A stretch of DNA of 64,000 bases. Source: Mesaphorura yosii. Its lineage: Eukaryota; Arthropoda; Collembola; Poduromorpha; Tullbergiidae. A program made the position numbers and the translations under genes. The DNA is taken from NCBI GenBank assembly GCA_009869945.1, contig WIXG01000022.1, positions 124,001-188,000 of the forward strand. Direction: 5' to 3'. The notes beneath the pieces are model-generated. The model ran no database searches. It was given only the letters and a program-made list of their open reading frames with translations, and was not told where the DNA came from. This document shows positions 23,701 through 36,544 of the stretch, piece by piece (the stretch's first letter is position 1; each line of letters begins with the position of its first letter).

Positions 23701-26110
23701 TAAATTTCATTTTAAAATGACAATGAGTATTAATGAAACTTTTTCTCTCCATGCTGGCACAGAGAAACAAGAGACGGGATCAAGTCACATTCTGGATCCC
23801 AAAGTGATATATATGAGTCCATATGGATGTAAATGAGATTCACGAAGGAGGTTTTGTTACAGTATCAGACACAACATGGCACAGGACGGCACGGCACGCT
23901 CTGGATGAGGATGAACGTTATTCTCAGTTTGGCTGAGCTTCCAGGGAATTATATTCAACATAAACACGAAGAATGGGAAGGGGAAAAGCATTTTCTTCAT
24001 TCCAATGCAGCGCAATGCGGCACGATGCTATTATAGAATGAGTACATTATTATTATTTCCTTCCTGCTCTTAGCTCGTGGGCTCCGCGCGTATAATCTAC
24101 ATATATTCAAATTAAATTTCTTTCACACTCATGCACATACATTTTGATTCTCGGCTTCTGCAGCGAAAACAGCGAAGTCTCGGTTTGGGCTATGGGCACC
24201 GACTCCTGTTGTGAAACTGACACAAACGAACAACATTATCCATGAGAAAGTTTTCCCGGAAAGGATTTTACTCGTTCGGATAAAATTAGCGGAGCAGAGC
24301 AGAGTCGCAGTTGTTCGTTCCAGTGAAATTATACCAAGAAAATGAAACCCATTTCGGGCCAAAGCAGAGCAGTGAGAAAGTAGATTGCTTGCTACACAAG
24401 CAGGGCAAGCACGGGGACGGATGCAAGGCATGTAGCACAAGAACACAATCAAAAAAGTTTTAAATTGAATCAACATATGGTTAATGTATACTGGCTTTGG
24501 AGAGGGAAATGAAGTGCATTAATTTCTCATAATTTATTCAACTCTACACAACAAACTTTCGTGCAAACTTTCGTACGAGGGTTGCAATACTTCGGCTGTA
24601 TTCAATTTGCCCTGTGATATGTACTGCTTTCAATGCAGCCTCCAAGCTCCAAGAAATTAAAAGCTATAAAGTAATTTTGAGAGTTACAGACTGGCGAAAT
24701 TAAATTGGTGCAAGTTGCGCTCAGGACCAGCGATAGAATTTCTTAGCATGAGCACAAGGTAAGGCCGCAGTGCCATTGTGCTATTCTTGTGGGGAGACTC
24801 AATTTTCTAACCTTAACTTCACTTGTTTAATAGAATAAAAATTCTTCTTGTGTCTGAAAGCGTGCTCTTGTACTTGTAATTCCGAACTGGTACGAGCCAA
24901 ACTGGCGCCTGCTAAAGAATTCCAGACCCAGTACAATTGCATCGCTATGCGCTGGCTGGAAGTGAAAATATGTGATCAGAATCATCCTTCTGACAGGGCA
25001 GGATAAAAATTGGACGCTACATGAATACGAAAATAGAGAAGTGCTCCACAAGAGTTCATTTCAACTGCAATACGGCGAGGTAGGCGAGATGAAAGAAAGT
25101 TTTGGCTTTTGGATTCGATTCATGTTGCTTGAAACAGCGTTGAATGGGTTCTTATACGAGGAAATGGCAAATTGGACTCGATTTCAAAGTACGTGGCTGC
25201 ACAACAGATGAGCATGGCATAAAATATGAATATTTCCATGCGGGGCAGGAGTCGAAATGGAATTCGATTTTTGAATTAGCAGCTTTATGACAAAAGCAGC
25301 TACAAAATTCGTCGTGCAGAAGAATGAAGTTATTACTACAACGAAGAATTGTAGCAATTTGCGATGAAGTTAGACAATCTCAATCAAGTGTGGCTTCGGT
25401 TCACAGTTCACGATTTACAAAATACGTCAATTGCTAGGCTGCGCTGGGAGTGTGACCGTTTAAAATGAGTAATGATACACGATTCCAATAAATGTACTTG
25501 AACCACCTTCAGCATTAAAATAATGCTGTGCGCAAGTACTTTTAGTGAGACAATCAACGTACCATTGCATCCCTCATTCTCTCTTGTCTTCAGGCAGAAC
25601 AGCGCATAATGTCCAATAACAAGTATTTGAACGACCGTTTTATGATTCGGGTCCGTGTGTAATACAATATTATGATTATAACGGTAACCTTTATCGCTTA
25701 TCGGAATCGATCACTGTAATTCTGTCATACAACCGTAAGTGACCGCCATACACAACGTGAACTTGAAGTATCAGCAATTAAATGCCCATTATTCGTCAAT
25801 TTAGACAGTACGAAAAGCTGGAAACTCCACATGGAGTCTAGCAAGTATTGCACACATTGCATTAGAATTACAAGAGGTAATATATTTTGTTTTGGCCATT
25901 CTGGAAGACGAATTAAAGAAGTTTCTTAATCCTCCGTAAGAAAGCAGGTGTGTAGGAGTGGCCTCGGTTCTCGTTGCTTTGCTTGGCAAGTGAGAGTTCT
26001 TTAAAAAGGTATTTGGGTATGCTGCACAGCAGAAAAGGGTAACAACAATACGTAAGCGTCATAAATCAAAATCTAATAAAAAAAGTTTGAATTGGTGGGA
26101 TTGACAATAA
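23701..26110. other. Non-coding stretch, nothing recognised
   Basis: No supported gene. CACGGCACGG-type duplications near 23882-23900 and a GCGGAGCAGAGCAGAG patch near 24290-24305 are the only local low-complexity features noted. Confidence 0.5.
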
Positions 26111-26224
26111 TTTACGACCTGCCGTGTTCCGTTCAGCACGGTAAATCGAGTGGCTCATAAAAAGAAGTGGCAGCGATGCCATAAAATGTTTACGACGACG
26201 GCGCAAGTGCTCTCCATAAACGAC
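26111..26224. promoter_or_regulatory. Cluster of posterior-Hox/Caudal-type sites
   Basis: Five words close to the Abd-B/Caudal consensus TTTAYGRC lie in 114 bp: TTTACGAC at 26111-26118, CTCATAAAAA at 26154-26163, GCCATAAAA at 26178-26186, TTTACGAC at 26189-26196, and CCATAAACGAC at 26214-26224. GCCATAAAA also contains a GCCAT core. Known: Abd-B-class and Cdx homeodomains bind TTTAYGA/TTTATGG. Inference: an enhancer or repressor module through which posterior Hox or caudal input restrains or drives Ubx. Confidence 0.35.
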
Positions 26225-29200
26225 GTGGTAAACGTTAAGCTTTCACTTTCGAATTTTACGATACATTGTTACTAATTTGAAAGACAAAAGCACAGCATTT
26301 TTCTCATCATTTCCATCATGATTCCACATTTCCATACTTATGACATTTACTCTGTGTATATCTTGTAGACAGCAGCAGTGTTATGTAACGAAGCAAGCAG
26401 CGGGTATTCATACGCAAACGTGTACGCGAACCGAGCAGTAGGCGATCGTGTAACTGGTTACAAGTACACGCTGCTGAGCTGCGCTCGTAGAAGAAAGGCC
26501 AAACCATCGACTCGCTCCGCTGTAAAGCGATGGAGGCAGAGAAGGAGTTACATTCGCGAAGGGCATGGCTTTGGTAGCGAAGAAGGAACAGGAGTAATAA
26601 AACGCTTGCGTGGCGGCCATTATAAAGAGGCAGAGTGAGGAACGAAAGAGAGCAGCCACGGAATGCATGCCACACGCAAGCATTGAGGCAGTAGCAAGAG
26701 GAGAGGAGCTGAAAGAAATCAACAGACTACAGAGGGATTCGTTAAAGGTTGCTTGGTATGGTACATAATGCAGGTTAACTAGACTGTGCAAACATTCACT
26801 GTAAACTGCTAACTGCACTGGACTGAAGAGTAGGAGTCCCGCATAATTTTGTATACTGACTTGGAATCGAATTTAAACTTCGTATTAATCAAGCTAAGCG
26901 AAAACGAAATTAATTGAACTACAATTGAATAAATCTTATTTACAGCTCAATATATTTTTAAGCAACGGCATTTCACGCGAAGGAAAGCGTGCGATAGAAT
27001 CTGGCACCTTGATCTTGATCGTACAGAGTAACTAACGATTAATGTGTTACGTAACGTTAAATGTATGCCATAATCCCATTAAACAACTGCAACTGTCAAT
27101 GTCAAGGTACTAGTTTGGTATTCATTGGCCAAGTTAACTGGAGCAGCAGATCGAAAGAAACGTTATCATGATGATTATGATGCTCAATAACTGAAACTGT
27201 TATTACGCCAGTTATTACTTATTATTATTGCAGTCAGATGAGTATTAACAGTGAAATGAGGCTGCAAGTCAATCATGCAGCAGATTCTCGATGGGTTTGA
27301 CACGATGTACATGATTCAACACTTGATACGTCGTATTACTGTCCATTACATAGTGTGTGCGTGTGTGAAATTGCAATCCTTTATAATTTACGATTAAGAT
27401 GGCTCTTGGAAAAAGGTTTATGGCCCGGTTAATATTATAAAACAAATGAAAATGGTTATTACTATTATTATTACCTTGAGGAAGGTCAGTTTATTAAATA
27501 CACCCATTCGTTTTTACTGTAAGTATGACGGTTACTATTACTCTTGCGTTACTTCAGCTTTTTTGCGACACTTGACTTGTGTTTCATGCCGTTTTAATGT
27601 CCGAGTATCACTGACCACATAAAGGGTTTCAAATTATAGCTTGGTGCCATTAGATTGCACGCATCTATTAATTTAATGACATTGCGAATTTGCAAACCGG
27701 TTCCGCCTTGCTTTTGCAAAACCAAGCATGCGCTGTCCATTGCTGTGTGGTGCCTCTTAGAATTATTGCCTTTACTCGCCAGGAATCAGATCCCAGATGC
27801 CATTCATTCTGTTGGAGTTTTCGTACCTCAGTACTTAACGTTAGTGAAGCGTTGACATCCGGCGTTGTCTTAACCGCTTCAACCGGCCGCACTGTCAAGG
27901 CTGAAAGTAAATTGCCATGATTTCTTATTCAAATTCGTTGCTTGACTTTTTGTGCTGAGCCGAAGACAGATGGGGAATCCCACATCGGACGCGTAACAAC
28001 CGAATGCCTGTCTGCGTGATATTTCCGCATCGATCGAGCAACTACTGCAGTAGTAACACGAAGACCGAAACCAAGCCAAACAACCAATGCCGTGCAGCAT
28101 CGAGTCAAGTTGTGAGGCATGCAAGCTTATTATCCTAATAAGCCTCGGCCAACAATTACCTTCAATTACTGGTCCTCCGTACCGGCTCCAATTTACATGA
28201 GTAATCAATTCTGTCCAAATAAAGCCTACCCAAAATAACATGAAAATGAGAACGAAAAGCCTATGTCTGCGTATTCGGATGTTATTTTCCATCCGCAATT
28301 TGCGCTGTTATTTGTTACTACCTACCTACACAATTTCGTATGATTACCATACAATCAGCGGCATGATCTGCTCGGTGCTCGGCTCATTCCATGTGGCATG
28401 CATAATTTGAGCTGGATTTTACCATTCAAGGATAAGAAAATCCTGACAATGAACTTCTCCGGAATAAATTATTGAAATTTTTACCACCAATGGTCAGAAT
28501 CATGCAGCATCATGTCTGTACCGTCTTTGGTTACATAATGTCAAAGGAGGAAAGGATTCTATATTTGGTATTACGCGTTTGGAATTATGAATAATCAGTT
28601 GGACAGTTCAAAGTACAACTCTTCGCGTGAATGCTGCATGCTCAGTTTTGGCTTGCTGTGTCCAAGCGTAATAAGTTAACTGACTTTGCAATGAATTCAT
28701 GTGTACGTAATTTAATCCAAAAAGCATTTGTGTTGCTACGTCCAAAGCAGAAGTGCGACCACGACCGGCCGAGCTGACATGAAATATTCACAATATCGCA
28801 TGAACGCAAGCAAGGGAGAGAAAAGAAAATAGATATACACGCGACGCAACACGAAAGAAATGAATTTCGTGCAAGTCGAGGTTAAATATTAAAGTCGTGA
28901 ATTATTCACAGAAAAGAAAGACTCTCATTGTGTTTCGTAGAATGCAAGCGCAACGCAGAGCGAAAAAGCAAAGCGGAGAATTACGAGGCAAGAATTTTTT
29001 AATATTTATTTATTTCTCTGTTGTTTGCTCTCTTGAATGATAAATGTCTTACTTTTTCCATGTTCAAATACCGGGCGTGTGAGATACTCGACTACACCAG
29101 GAATGACCAATCACATTACGCGTTTTGGGGGAAGTAAACCAGCGAGAGATTAGGCGAGAAAGGAAGGGAAAGCGACGGACAGAATTAAGCGTTCCTGATC

Positions 29201-32200
29201 TTGATAAAGGAAACGAAAAACGCTAGCACGAAAGGAATCATATTTATTAAGCACATTTTCTTATTTCGTAATATAAGATTCATGAGAAATGCAGCGCATT
29301 GCACAGCGAACACGAAATGCGCACGTTTGCAATGAAATGCAACTACGCTGAAAAAGTGCAACAGAATGGACGAGAGTCCGGCCCAACATGATTTGTAGTC
29401 CAAGTCCAAGTCCAAATGCCATTGAAGCTGTATGAATTTAATTTTATTCAAGTCGTATTTTATAATCTATACATTCATATACAAAAACATCTCTGCGAGG
29501 CTTTAATTGGAGATGCGTACAAGCATACGCATAACCCGACAGACAACAGCAAAGAATGCATAAGCCATATGCGTTTCAAGCGTCAAGTGCTTTTAAACTG
29601 CTTTATGCTTATGCAGAGATTCGCCACTCTGGACTCAATCCTCTGCTACGATGCGCTGCACCAAATGCTGAATTACTTACCAGGACATGATTTATTGGAT
29701 TTAATTATACCAACAACAAACTAACCTTGAAGCAGAAACGGCAAGCAAGCGTTAATTTTTGTGCTGTACGAATGAGCTGGGACCTGGGACGGAGAATTTA
29801 TGCAGCACGGGCTGAACCTCGGCTGCATACTTCTTCGTCGAATGAAAATGCTACGCTCTGATGAATTTTGAAGAAGACTTTTGTACACCGTCAATTCCAT
29901 AAGAAGAAACGGGTTTTCAATTACCCTCATTAGTAATTAATATTCCCCTAATTCCAGTGCGTACTCGAAAGCATTTTATTCAACGCTGTGAGAATTAGAA
30001 ACTCGAAAGGCGAAACAATACAAGACGGCATGAATGGATCTCTTCTCTATCTTTTGATCTACCTTTGTTTTTGCTTCTAATGAATGCGAACTTGAAAATT
30101 TTCCCATACTATTTACTACGCTCATTTTTCTAAACAAACACAGGAGTATCCTGCTCTAATTCTGATTTTGATTTAATGAGCATCTTCACACACTTCTCTT
30201 CTCCTTCTCCAGTACGGTTGAGAGTTGACAATAAGAAGTAATGGAAGTAGCCGAGCATCGACCAGAGAACATCCCTTTATTTAATACCGCAAGCAAGCAC
30301 AGACAAGGAATGAATGGGACGAAAGAAGGATGTTAGAAGGGATGAAAGCGAAAGGCTGCCAAATGATGTTGGAGGGTGCGCTCCAAGTGCCCGGGAACCA
30401 TCAACAATGGTAATGCACGAAGGATGGGTTTGAAAAAGGAAACCATTTTGGATTTCGCTCATAATAATAATATAAATATAGCACGATTTTTACTGCATCG
30501 TTTTTTAATTATTTCGCTGCTTAATTATCATTTGTTAAGTAAAGTAGTTTGTGCTAAATATTAATTTGGTGGTGCTATGATTAGGTGCTGCTTTACTGAT
30601 TGCCTACGATGTACTGCATGCGGCAATCGAAAATGGAAGGTAAGACAATCTTTACATTAATTTTTCGTCAAGGACATCAGTTAGAATTGTAGTTTCTTAA
30701 TAAGCCCAATATTCGAAGAAAGAAACAAAACTTAAACGTGCAGCAGGTTGTGCTTAGTTCATAGCGGTAGAAAATACCTGAATCTGAAGAAGTAGTACAC
30801 TGACATTATGCGGATCATAATCATCAGCATAATTTTTGCCGTTTCTCACTGGCATGAGATCTTGTTCAGCAGGAGAAAAATAAAGAGAAATCTTTTTATT
30901 CGCGTTATAGTTCTGCCATTTGAGGAAATAGTTTTTTTAAGGCAGACGTAATAGACAAAACGACCGATACAAGTCCCATCCAAGAAGTCGTTCGTAAGAT
31001 TGCCTGTACAGTGTACGTTATACTGGCCTTGGAGTCGTAATGATAAATATACAACAAACCATCACGTTCTGGACGAACTCTACACACAAGTCGCTAGTAG
31101 CATGGCGCAGCGAAAGCGAAGGAAGACTCAATCCAAAACCGATTACATTCTATTAGTCCCTCAAGTCCAAGTTAAGCAAGTCAATAAAAAGTCAAGAGTA
31201 CGGAATACTCTGCGGTAATAATCGTAATAATAGTCATAATGAGTGTCGTCGTAAATTAAATGAAGAGTTCATTACTTCTTTTACTACTATTTGACTTTGC
31301 GATACAAAAACAATGTAGGAACATTACAGACTGTCTGTTTCGTGGTTTGTCTCGGTCACGACATCGATTCGCTTTTACACACTACTCGGCTGACCGTAAT
31401 TAAGTCGTTACTTGTACACCCGACAGGTCTGAATGTGTTTTGCATGCAATACATCATTTTTTGTAATTACATTTTCCATTTCATACTTGAACCGAACGAT
31501 CAAGCAGAATTTTCTTTCAAAGGGCGTGATGCAATGCAATGGGGACTGGAGTTTTCCGCAATGAGTTCGATAAACTCACACGCATGATGTCGAGTCGAAT
31601 TCCTTTTCCAACTCTAGCATTCCACGCGGCGCGCCTTTCTTCACTTGTCGATCGATTTAGCTGAATTCGTTTCATAAAAAGTGCTTGTGTCGCGGAATGG
31701 AAGCCATTACACGAGCTACAGAGGCTGATAGCAAAACTCAAACTCGTTGAACTCTCAACTAAGACTTGCTTTCGACTAAGTCCGCCGTGTACGCATGTTG
31801 TCAAGAGAGAATGCAGAACGTACAATGCGTAGTGGTCTGCCGTAGTTCATGCAGTAAGAAATTTTTGTTCCAAGACAAGCTGAAATTGATCATGCATGCA
31901 ACACAAGAAAGCAAGGGTAAAGAAAATGGAAAAAAAATGCACAAAGTATACCAAGACCAAATGCAAGATATTTGAACAAAAAATCTACGAACCTTCGACG
32001 AAACTCATCGAATTGCACTGTGTAAGGTAAATGTGCAATCGCAATGCTCACTTCATGTCCCATAGACCGTGCAAAAAATACTGCATCAGCAAAGAATCCT
32101 CATGCATTTCGCGCTGGAGCTTAATCACTAAAAGTTTGCATTATACATAAAGCATTTCTTTAATTTTCTAAATACGATATACTTTTCTCGCCTTTGAGAA

Positions 32201-33930
32201 TTGAGATTTGCTGGGTTAGTTATATTAAATGTTAGTCTGCCAGTAGACAACTTCTTGACAAGATACATTCTGCTCAGTATAAATAAATTCAGAGATGTTC
32301 TTCTCCCAACTTTGGTCTTACGTCTTAGCAGTGTACTATGGTTTACATGGCTTGAGTCGGCCTCCAGCTTAGCGCTTAGCTACCCAGTGCTTGTGACTTC
32401 TTTATAAACATGCTAAAAGCTAAATTATCGCAGGAGCAACTGTTAGAAGAGATCACATTATGCAATAAATTAATCATCAGGAAGCACCAGGACCAATATT
32501 TTTAGAACAAGCACCTCGAGTAATGCACCACGGAATGTTTGGGTTTGCTTGTGTTGGAAGGTGATGACAAAATAGCAAAACCTGGAGTTACGCTATAGTC
32601 TACTGTTCTCAAATTCTGTAAATCGTCCCGAACTCCATAATTTCAAAACTTCTTTGTAATGCCTTTCACAAATTCATACGCGATGCAAATATGAGGCATG
32701 AGATTCACAAATTGAATTCCACACTCTATAACATAAGAACCGGCATTGGTCTGAGCGGACCACCATGAATAAATCTACGCCTAAGCTCCTGCCTGGCTTT
32801 TGTAATTTTAATTCGCTAATAAATTTCTCATAATTGCGCACTTGCATTAGTTTTAATAACACCCTTTGTGACATTGATGAATGAAGAAAACTCTGAGCGG
32901 ATTGGTCCAGAACGTCCAGCGAGTAGGACGCGCGTTCAATTCTTGCTTTCTCATGCAGCGCAAGGTTTTAATCGGCTTCTTCGTTTGCAACTTGCAAGTG
33001 GCAAACGTCGTGATTATTGCGGAAGCTTCCTTTTATTCAGAACACAAAAATGCGTGGACTCCACCCATTCCAACTTTTCCTTTCCGTGGTCGCAATTTCA
33101 CAAATATTTAGCTAAACCCGCAAATACTGTCGGAAGACAAGGCAGCAAGCTTCGGAGAGTCCTCGTGGTCATAAAATTCTATTCAATTCTGCTATTGTCA
33201 TTTCATTATTGCGTTGCATAACCCTCAAATGTGCTACCATAAAAAGACAAACTAAAAAGTTTCCAAAGGATCTTTTCACAGAGTAAAAGTCGTATAACAA
33301 TAAAACGATAACCCATCCTTTTATGACGACAAGGAACAGAGACATGGTTTCGTCGTCCAAATCCATTATCATTACGGGAACAATTGTGACGAGGACGCAG
33401 CACAGCACAGCACCGACAATACTCAAGAGCACAGAGTATAGCGCAGTTTTCGCTGTTGCTGTTTCGAAATGCCACGATTTTGGGCGTAAGAATTACATTC
33501 TAAAAAATAAATAGTACATGCGAAAGACGCAGCACGCAAGCAATAAAGTGACGAATATAGGGAAAATGTATCGTGAAATCAGTAGCCAACTCCCACCGCC
33601 GCCGCTGCAAAGACATTCCTTCATTGTCTTGCACATTCGCTTGGTTGGCGTTTGAGAATGGAGATTTTTTTTCGTGATTATCGTAATGACGAATTTTTCT
33701 TCTTTCTCTTTTCTTTTGATGTGCAAATGGAATTTATGCAATATCGCATGCAAGTGCAAACGTATAGGAATTTGGACAGGCTACAAAAGCATAAAACAAA
33801 TGTACAAGAAGCTGTTACTGTTGAGCACCGACACATTTTGGGAATATTTATTCTTATTCTTACCTTTTTCATTTAATTCAACAGCTTAGGTATTCGACTG
33901 CGGTTACCATGCATTGTTCACTTTCATTTT
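26225..33930. other. Long non-coding stretch with minor motif patches
   Basis: No gene supported over about 7.7 kb. Near 26611-26665 a CGGCCAT core, a TATAAAG and a GAGAG occur together. TTATTA-type simple repeats occur near 27205-27232 and 30466-30480. A 139-codon minus-strand frame at 27879-28298 begins with a hydrophobic stretch but has no domain or promoter that I can identify. Confidence 0.45.
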
Positions 33931-33975
33931 TATGAGTGATTGACATGCTTTGACAGTTTTATTTTATGGCATGTT
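33931..33975 (+). promoter_or_regulatory. Exd/Hth plus Hox composite motif
   Basis: In 34 bp: TGATTGACA (33937-33945, an overlapping Exd TGATT and Hth/Meis TGACA core), TGACAG (33951-33956, Hth/Meis) and TTTTATGGC (33962-33970, Abd-B/Hox9-13 type). The close order of PBC, Meis and Hox cores resembles known Hox cofactor enhancers. Motif-only inference. Confidence 0.3.
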
Positions 33976-36080
33976 TCTTTTTAGTTTATAAGCCTATTTT
34001 CAAGTCACACTATGGGCGTGTTTAAAAATACATAAAATACTCTATTGTCCGTCCATTTACATTTTATTTGGTATTTTTACTTAATTAAGCTGATTGATAC
34101 GGGCAAACGCGCGTCATAGTGGTATTATCGATTCTGGGGAACATTTCGTCATTGATTGGTTTTAATTTTCTCGAAGACACGTTCTACTGCAGTTGCGTGC
34201 GCCATAAATCAATGGAACTTCACAATATTGGAAGAGAAGAAGTCTTTTCAGGCTTCCTTGCACATTGTAAGCCAAATATGCACTCACAAATGCATAAAGC
34301 AGATGATATTGATGGTGAATATTTATTCATGTTTTCATGAGTTCAAGTGTGTTAATAACGGCCTAGCGCGTACGTGCTCATATTCATGGTGATCGCAAGC
34401 CCCACACGGGTTTCTGGGCCCGTGCATAATAAAATATAAATTGCAATAATAAAAGTAGTAAAAATACATCTTAAATGAGCAAAACAGGGCACTAAAATGC
34501 ATATAACACGAGTTTGATGGGATGATGATGTCAATTTCTCGTTTACGCCTCCCGTATGAATGTATAGATTATCCATTGGATGGTGATCAAGATGCTGATG
34601 GCTTACGTAAAGTAGACTTCTCGCTTCTTTCGTGTTTAGATTATGACCCTTTTTAAAACGAGATAAAATCGTCGTTTGAGGAGCCATTAACAATAATTTT
34701 TATGAGTATGAGTCTATCAAAATGACGCTTAGAAAGGTTTAACGCGTTTCACGGCGGTGGGCAAAGTAAAGTTGTAAAATGTCATGGTCGACACGATGGC
34801 TGCGATGTTGAGTGGTGATGGGAGACAGCCTTCTTCCATTCCCCTGTCTGCGCTCTGGATATTTTCACTGCTTCGCACGCATGGCCGTAAAAGTGTCGAG
34901 AGATCAGTGATTTGACAAGCAAATTACCAAATCAAATGCTGCTGACTCGGATTTAGCCATTTAATGCAGCGTCATGCATCAGCACAATTTATCTTGCGCT
35001 AACTACATCTACTACCTAACTTAACCTAACCTAACCTATCCACAAGCCACGACCAACGGACTGATAAGGGAGAATAGGCTATTGAAGTGTAACGTAATAG
35101 TTAATAGAGCATTTAAAATCAGCACTAATATGCACGGAACCCGGATCTTACCGTAAAGAGACCGTTTAACAGACGAGAGCAAGCTTGACGTTCCGCCGCT
35201 TATAATAATCATTTGTAACTAATTTAGTGACGTAGATTTGAATTAGGTAATTTTGGCTGCTGACTCAATAATCGATACTTGCTACTCGATTCAGTTTTAG
35301 TTGGTTTTCGTCATCGGTCTGCGTCTGTGAGAATTATTTTATGCTGGCTTAGAATAAATCATGCAGTAGGTTTTTTGGTTCTGAGTCAAACCGTTATTAC
35401 TAATTCTGACGCATACGAGTAATGCTTCATCAATTTGCACCACTCATTTAAGTTGGCGAAATTACAGTCGTAATCATTCCGGGTGTAATTTGAATGAATT
35501 TGTATTTTAATCATTCTTTTACTAGGCATTCTTATTCTTATTCCTTACACACATAGCACGCTGGCGCTTTTAACATTATTTCATGGCGTGATCAAGCTAA
35601 GTTTAATAAACGCAGTGATTAACACAGATTCAAGATATTTACATGCTGCGACTCGGTACACAGTTCTGTGTCCAGAAGCATACATACCAGCTAAGCGACT
35701 AATGTATAGCCAAGTCTAGAAAAATTGAGAAAAAGTGAGATAAGTAGCTATTAATATAATTACATGCTTACTTGAAATGCAATGGACTTGATGCATGCGT
35801 AGCATAATAATTACCAAATTGAAAATATTACAAAAGAAACATGGCACGGCTCAGGAAAGGAAATAAAATCCGACGCTTAGCACAGTCGCAGTCCAAGAAA
35901 GTTGTTCGCACGTTTGTGTTTAATTTGGCTCTGAACAAACGCAATGCAATGCAAAATGTGGATGAGGCACGGGCAAGAGCAAAGGTGTAGACTTCTGGCT
36001 TTACTTTTACAGAACGCTGCTCGTATTTAAATGACATGCCCCAACGCGTGTTGTGAACCTGTGACTACAACTTTTACCCG
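33976..36080. other. Non-coding stretch with a short telomere-like repeat
   Basis: At 35014-35039 there is a short run of CCTAA units (complement of the arthropod telomere repeat TTAGG), about three perfect copies plus one imperfect. Near 34796-34806 an ATGGCTGCG word gives an extended CAGCCAT core on the minus strand. No gene seen. Confidence 0.45.
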
Positions 36081-36120
36081 TATAAATTGTTTTTGGCCGA
36101 CGGCATTCTGAGTCAGTCGC
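36081..36120 (+). promoter_or_regulatory. Candidate TATA/initiator core promoter
   Basis: TATAAATT at 36081-36088 is followed by a consensus initiator TCAGTC at 36113-36118. If the A at 36115 is +1, the TATA box starts at -34, slightly further than the usual -30/-31 but close. The predicted leader to the next ATG is only 20 nt. It sits directly in front of the 115-codon frame at 36135. Confidence 0.35.
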
Positions 36121-36134
36121 TCGTATCTTCACGA

Positions 36135-36482
36135 ATGCTCTGCAATTGGCGTGCACTTGCGCTCATTATTATTTCAAGTGCGTTTGCCTGTACGACGCTG
36201 GCTCACAGATCGTGTGATTTGGAAATGAAGAATTTCAACTTCATTAGCCAGTCGAGAGCATACATGCGAGGAAGAGAAATGTTAAGCTTAATTGAAAGTG
36301 TTTGGACGAGTTGGAAGAGCTGCTCGAAAGCGAGTTTTCTAATAAGTGTTTATGAATTGACCATCACTCGTAGACGTGGCTTGATGTATTGCGATAATAA
36401 TGCTTCATTATGTCGATGTACGCAAGATGTAAATCGCTGCCTTGTGGTTGGATGCTCTGTAATGGTCTCCATAACTTGCTAA
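36135..36482 (+). CDS. Putative small secreted cysteine-rich peptide precursor
   Basis: Not a family I recognise. The 115-codon frame opens with a plausible signal peptide: short basic start MLCNWR, hydrophobic core ALALIIISSAFACTTL, and a possible cleavage after about residue 23. A middle segment follows, then a tribasic TRRRG site (Arg79-81). The last 34 residues contain six cysteines (86, 93, 95, 102, 107, 115) with spacing C-x6-C-x1-C-x6-C-x4-C-x7-C, as in many disulfide-bonded peptide hormones or defensive peptides. A TATA box and initiator lie 20-54 nt upstream, and an AATAAA lies 40 nt past the stop, so a complete intronless gene can be drawn. Against it: C at -3 gives a poor start context, four further cysteines lie elsewhere, and a chance frame in this much DNA is possible. 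The start is the first ATG after the initiator; the frame extends upstream without another ATG. Confidence 0.3.
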   Translation: MLCNWRALALIIISSAFACTTLAHRSCDLEMKNFNFISQSRAYMRGREMLSLIESVWTSWKSCSKASFLISVYELTITRRRGLMYCDNNASLCRCTQDVNRCLVVGCSVMVSITC

Positions 36483-36521
36483 CGATGAACCCCGCCCCTT
36501 CTATTACATATGACAAATGGT

Positions 36522-36527
36522 AATAAA
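36522..36527 (+). terminator. Candidate polyadenylation signal AATAAA
   Basis: A canonical AATAAA lies 40 nt after the TAA stop of the putative peptide gene. It is common by chance in AT-rich DNA, so it only supports the gene model in combination with the promoter and signal peptide. Confidence 0.3.
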
Positions 36528-36544
36528 ATTATACCTACTTAATT

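Noticed and set aside
36087..36134. Longer version of the cysteine-rich frame starting at 36087
   Set aside because: That start is a TTG overlapping the TATA box. The ATG at 36135 lies after the initiator and begins the signal-peptide-like segment.
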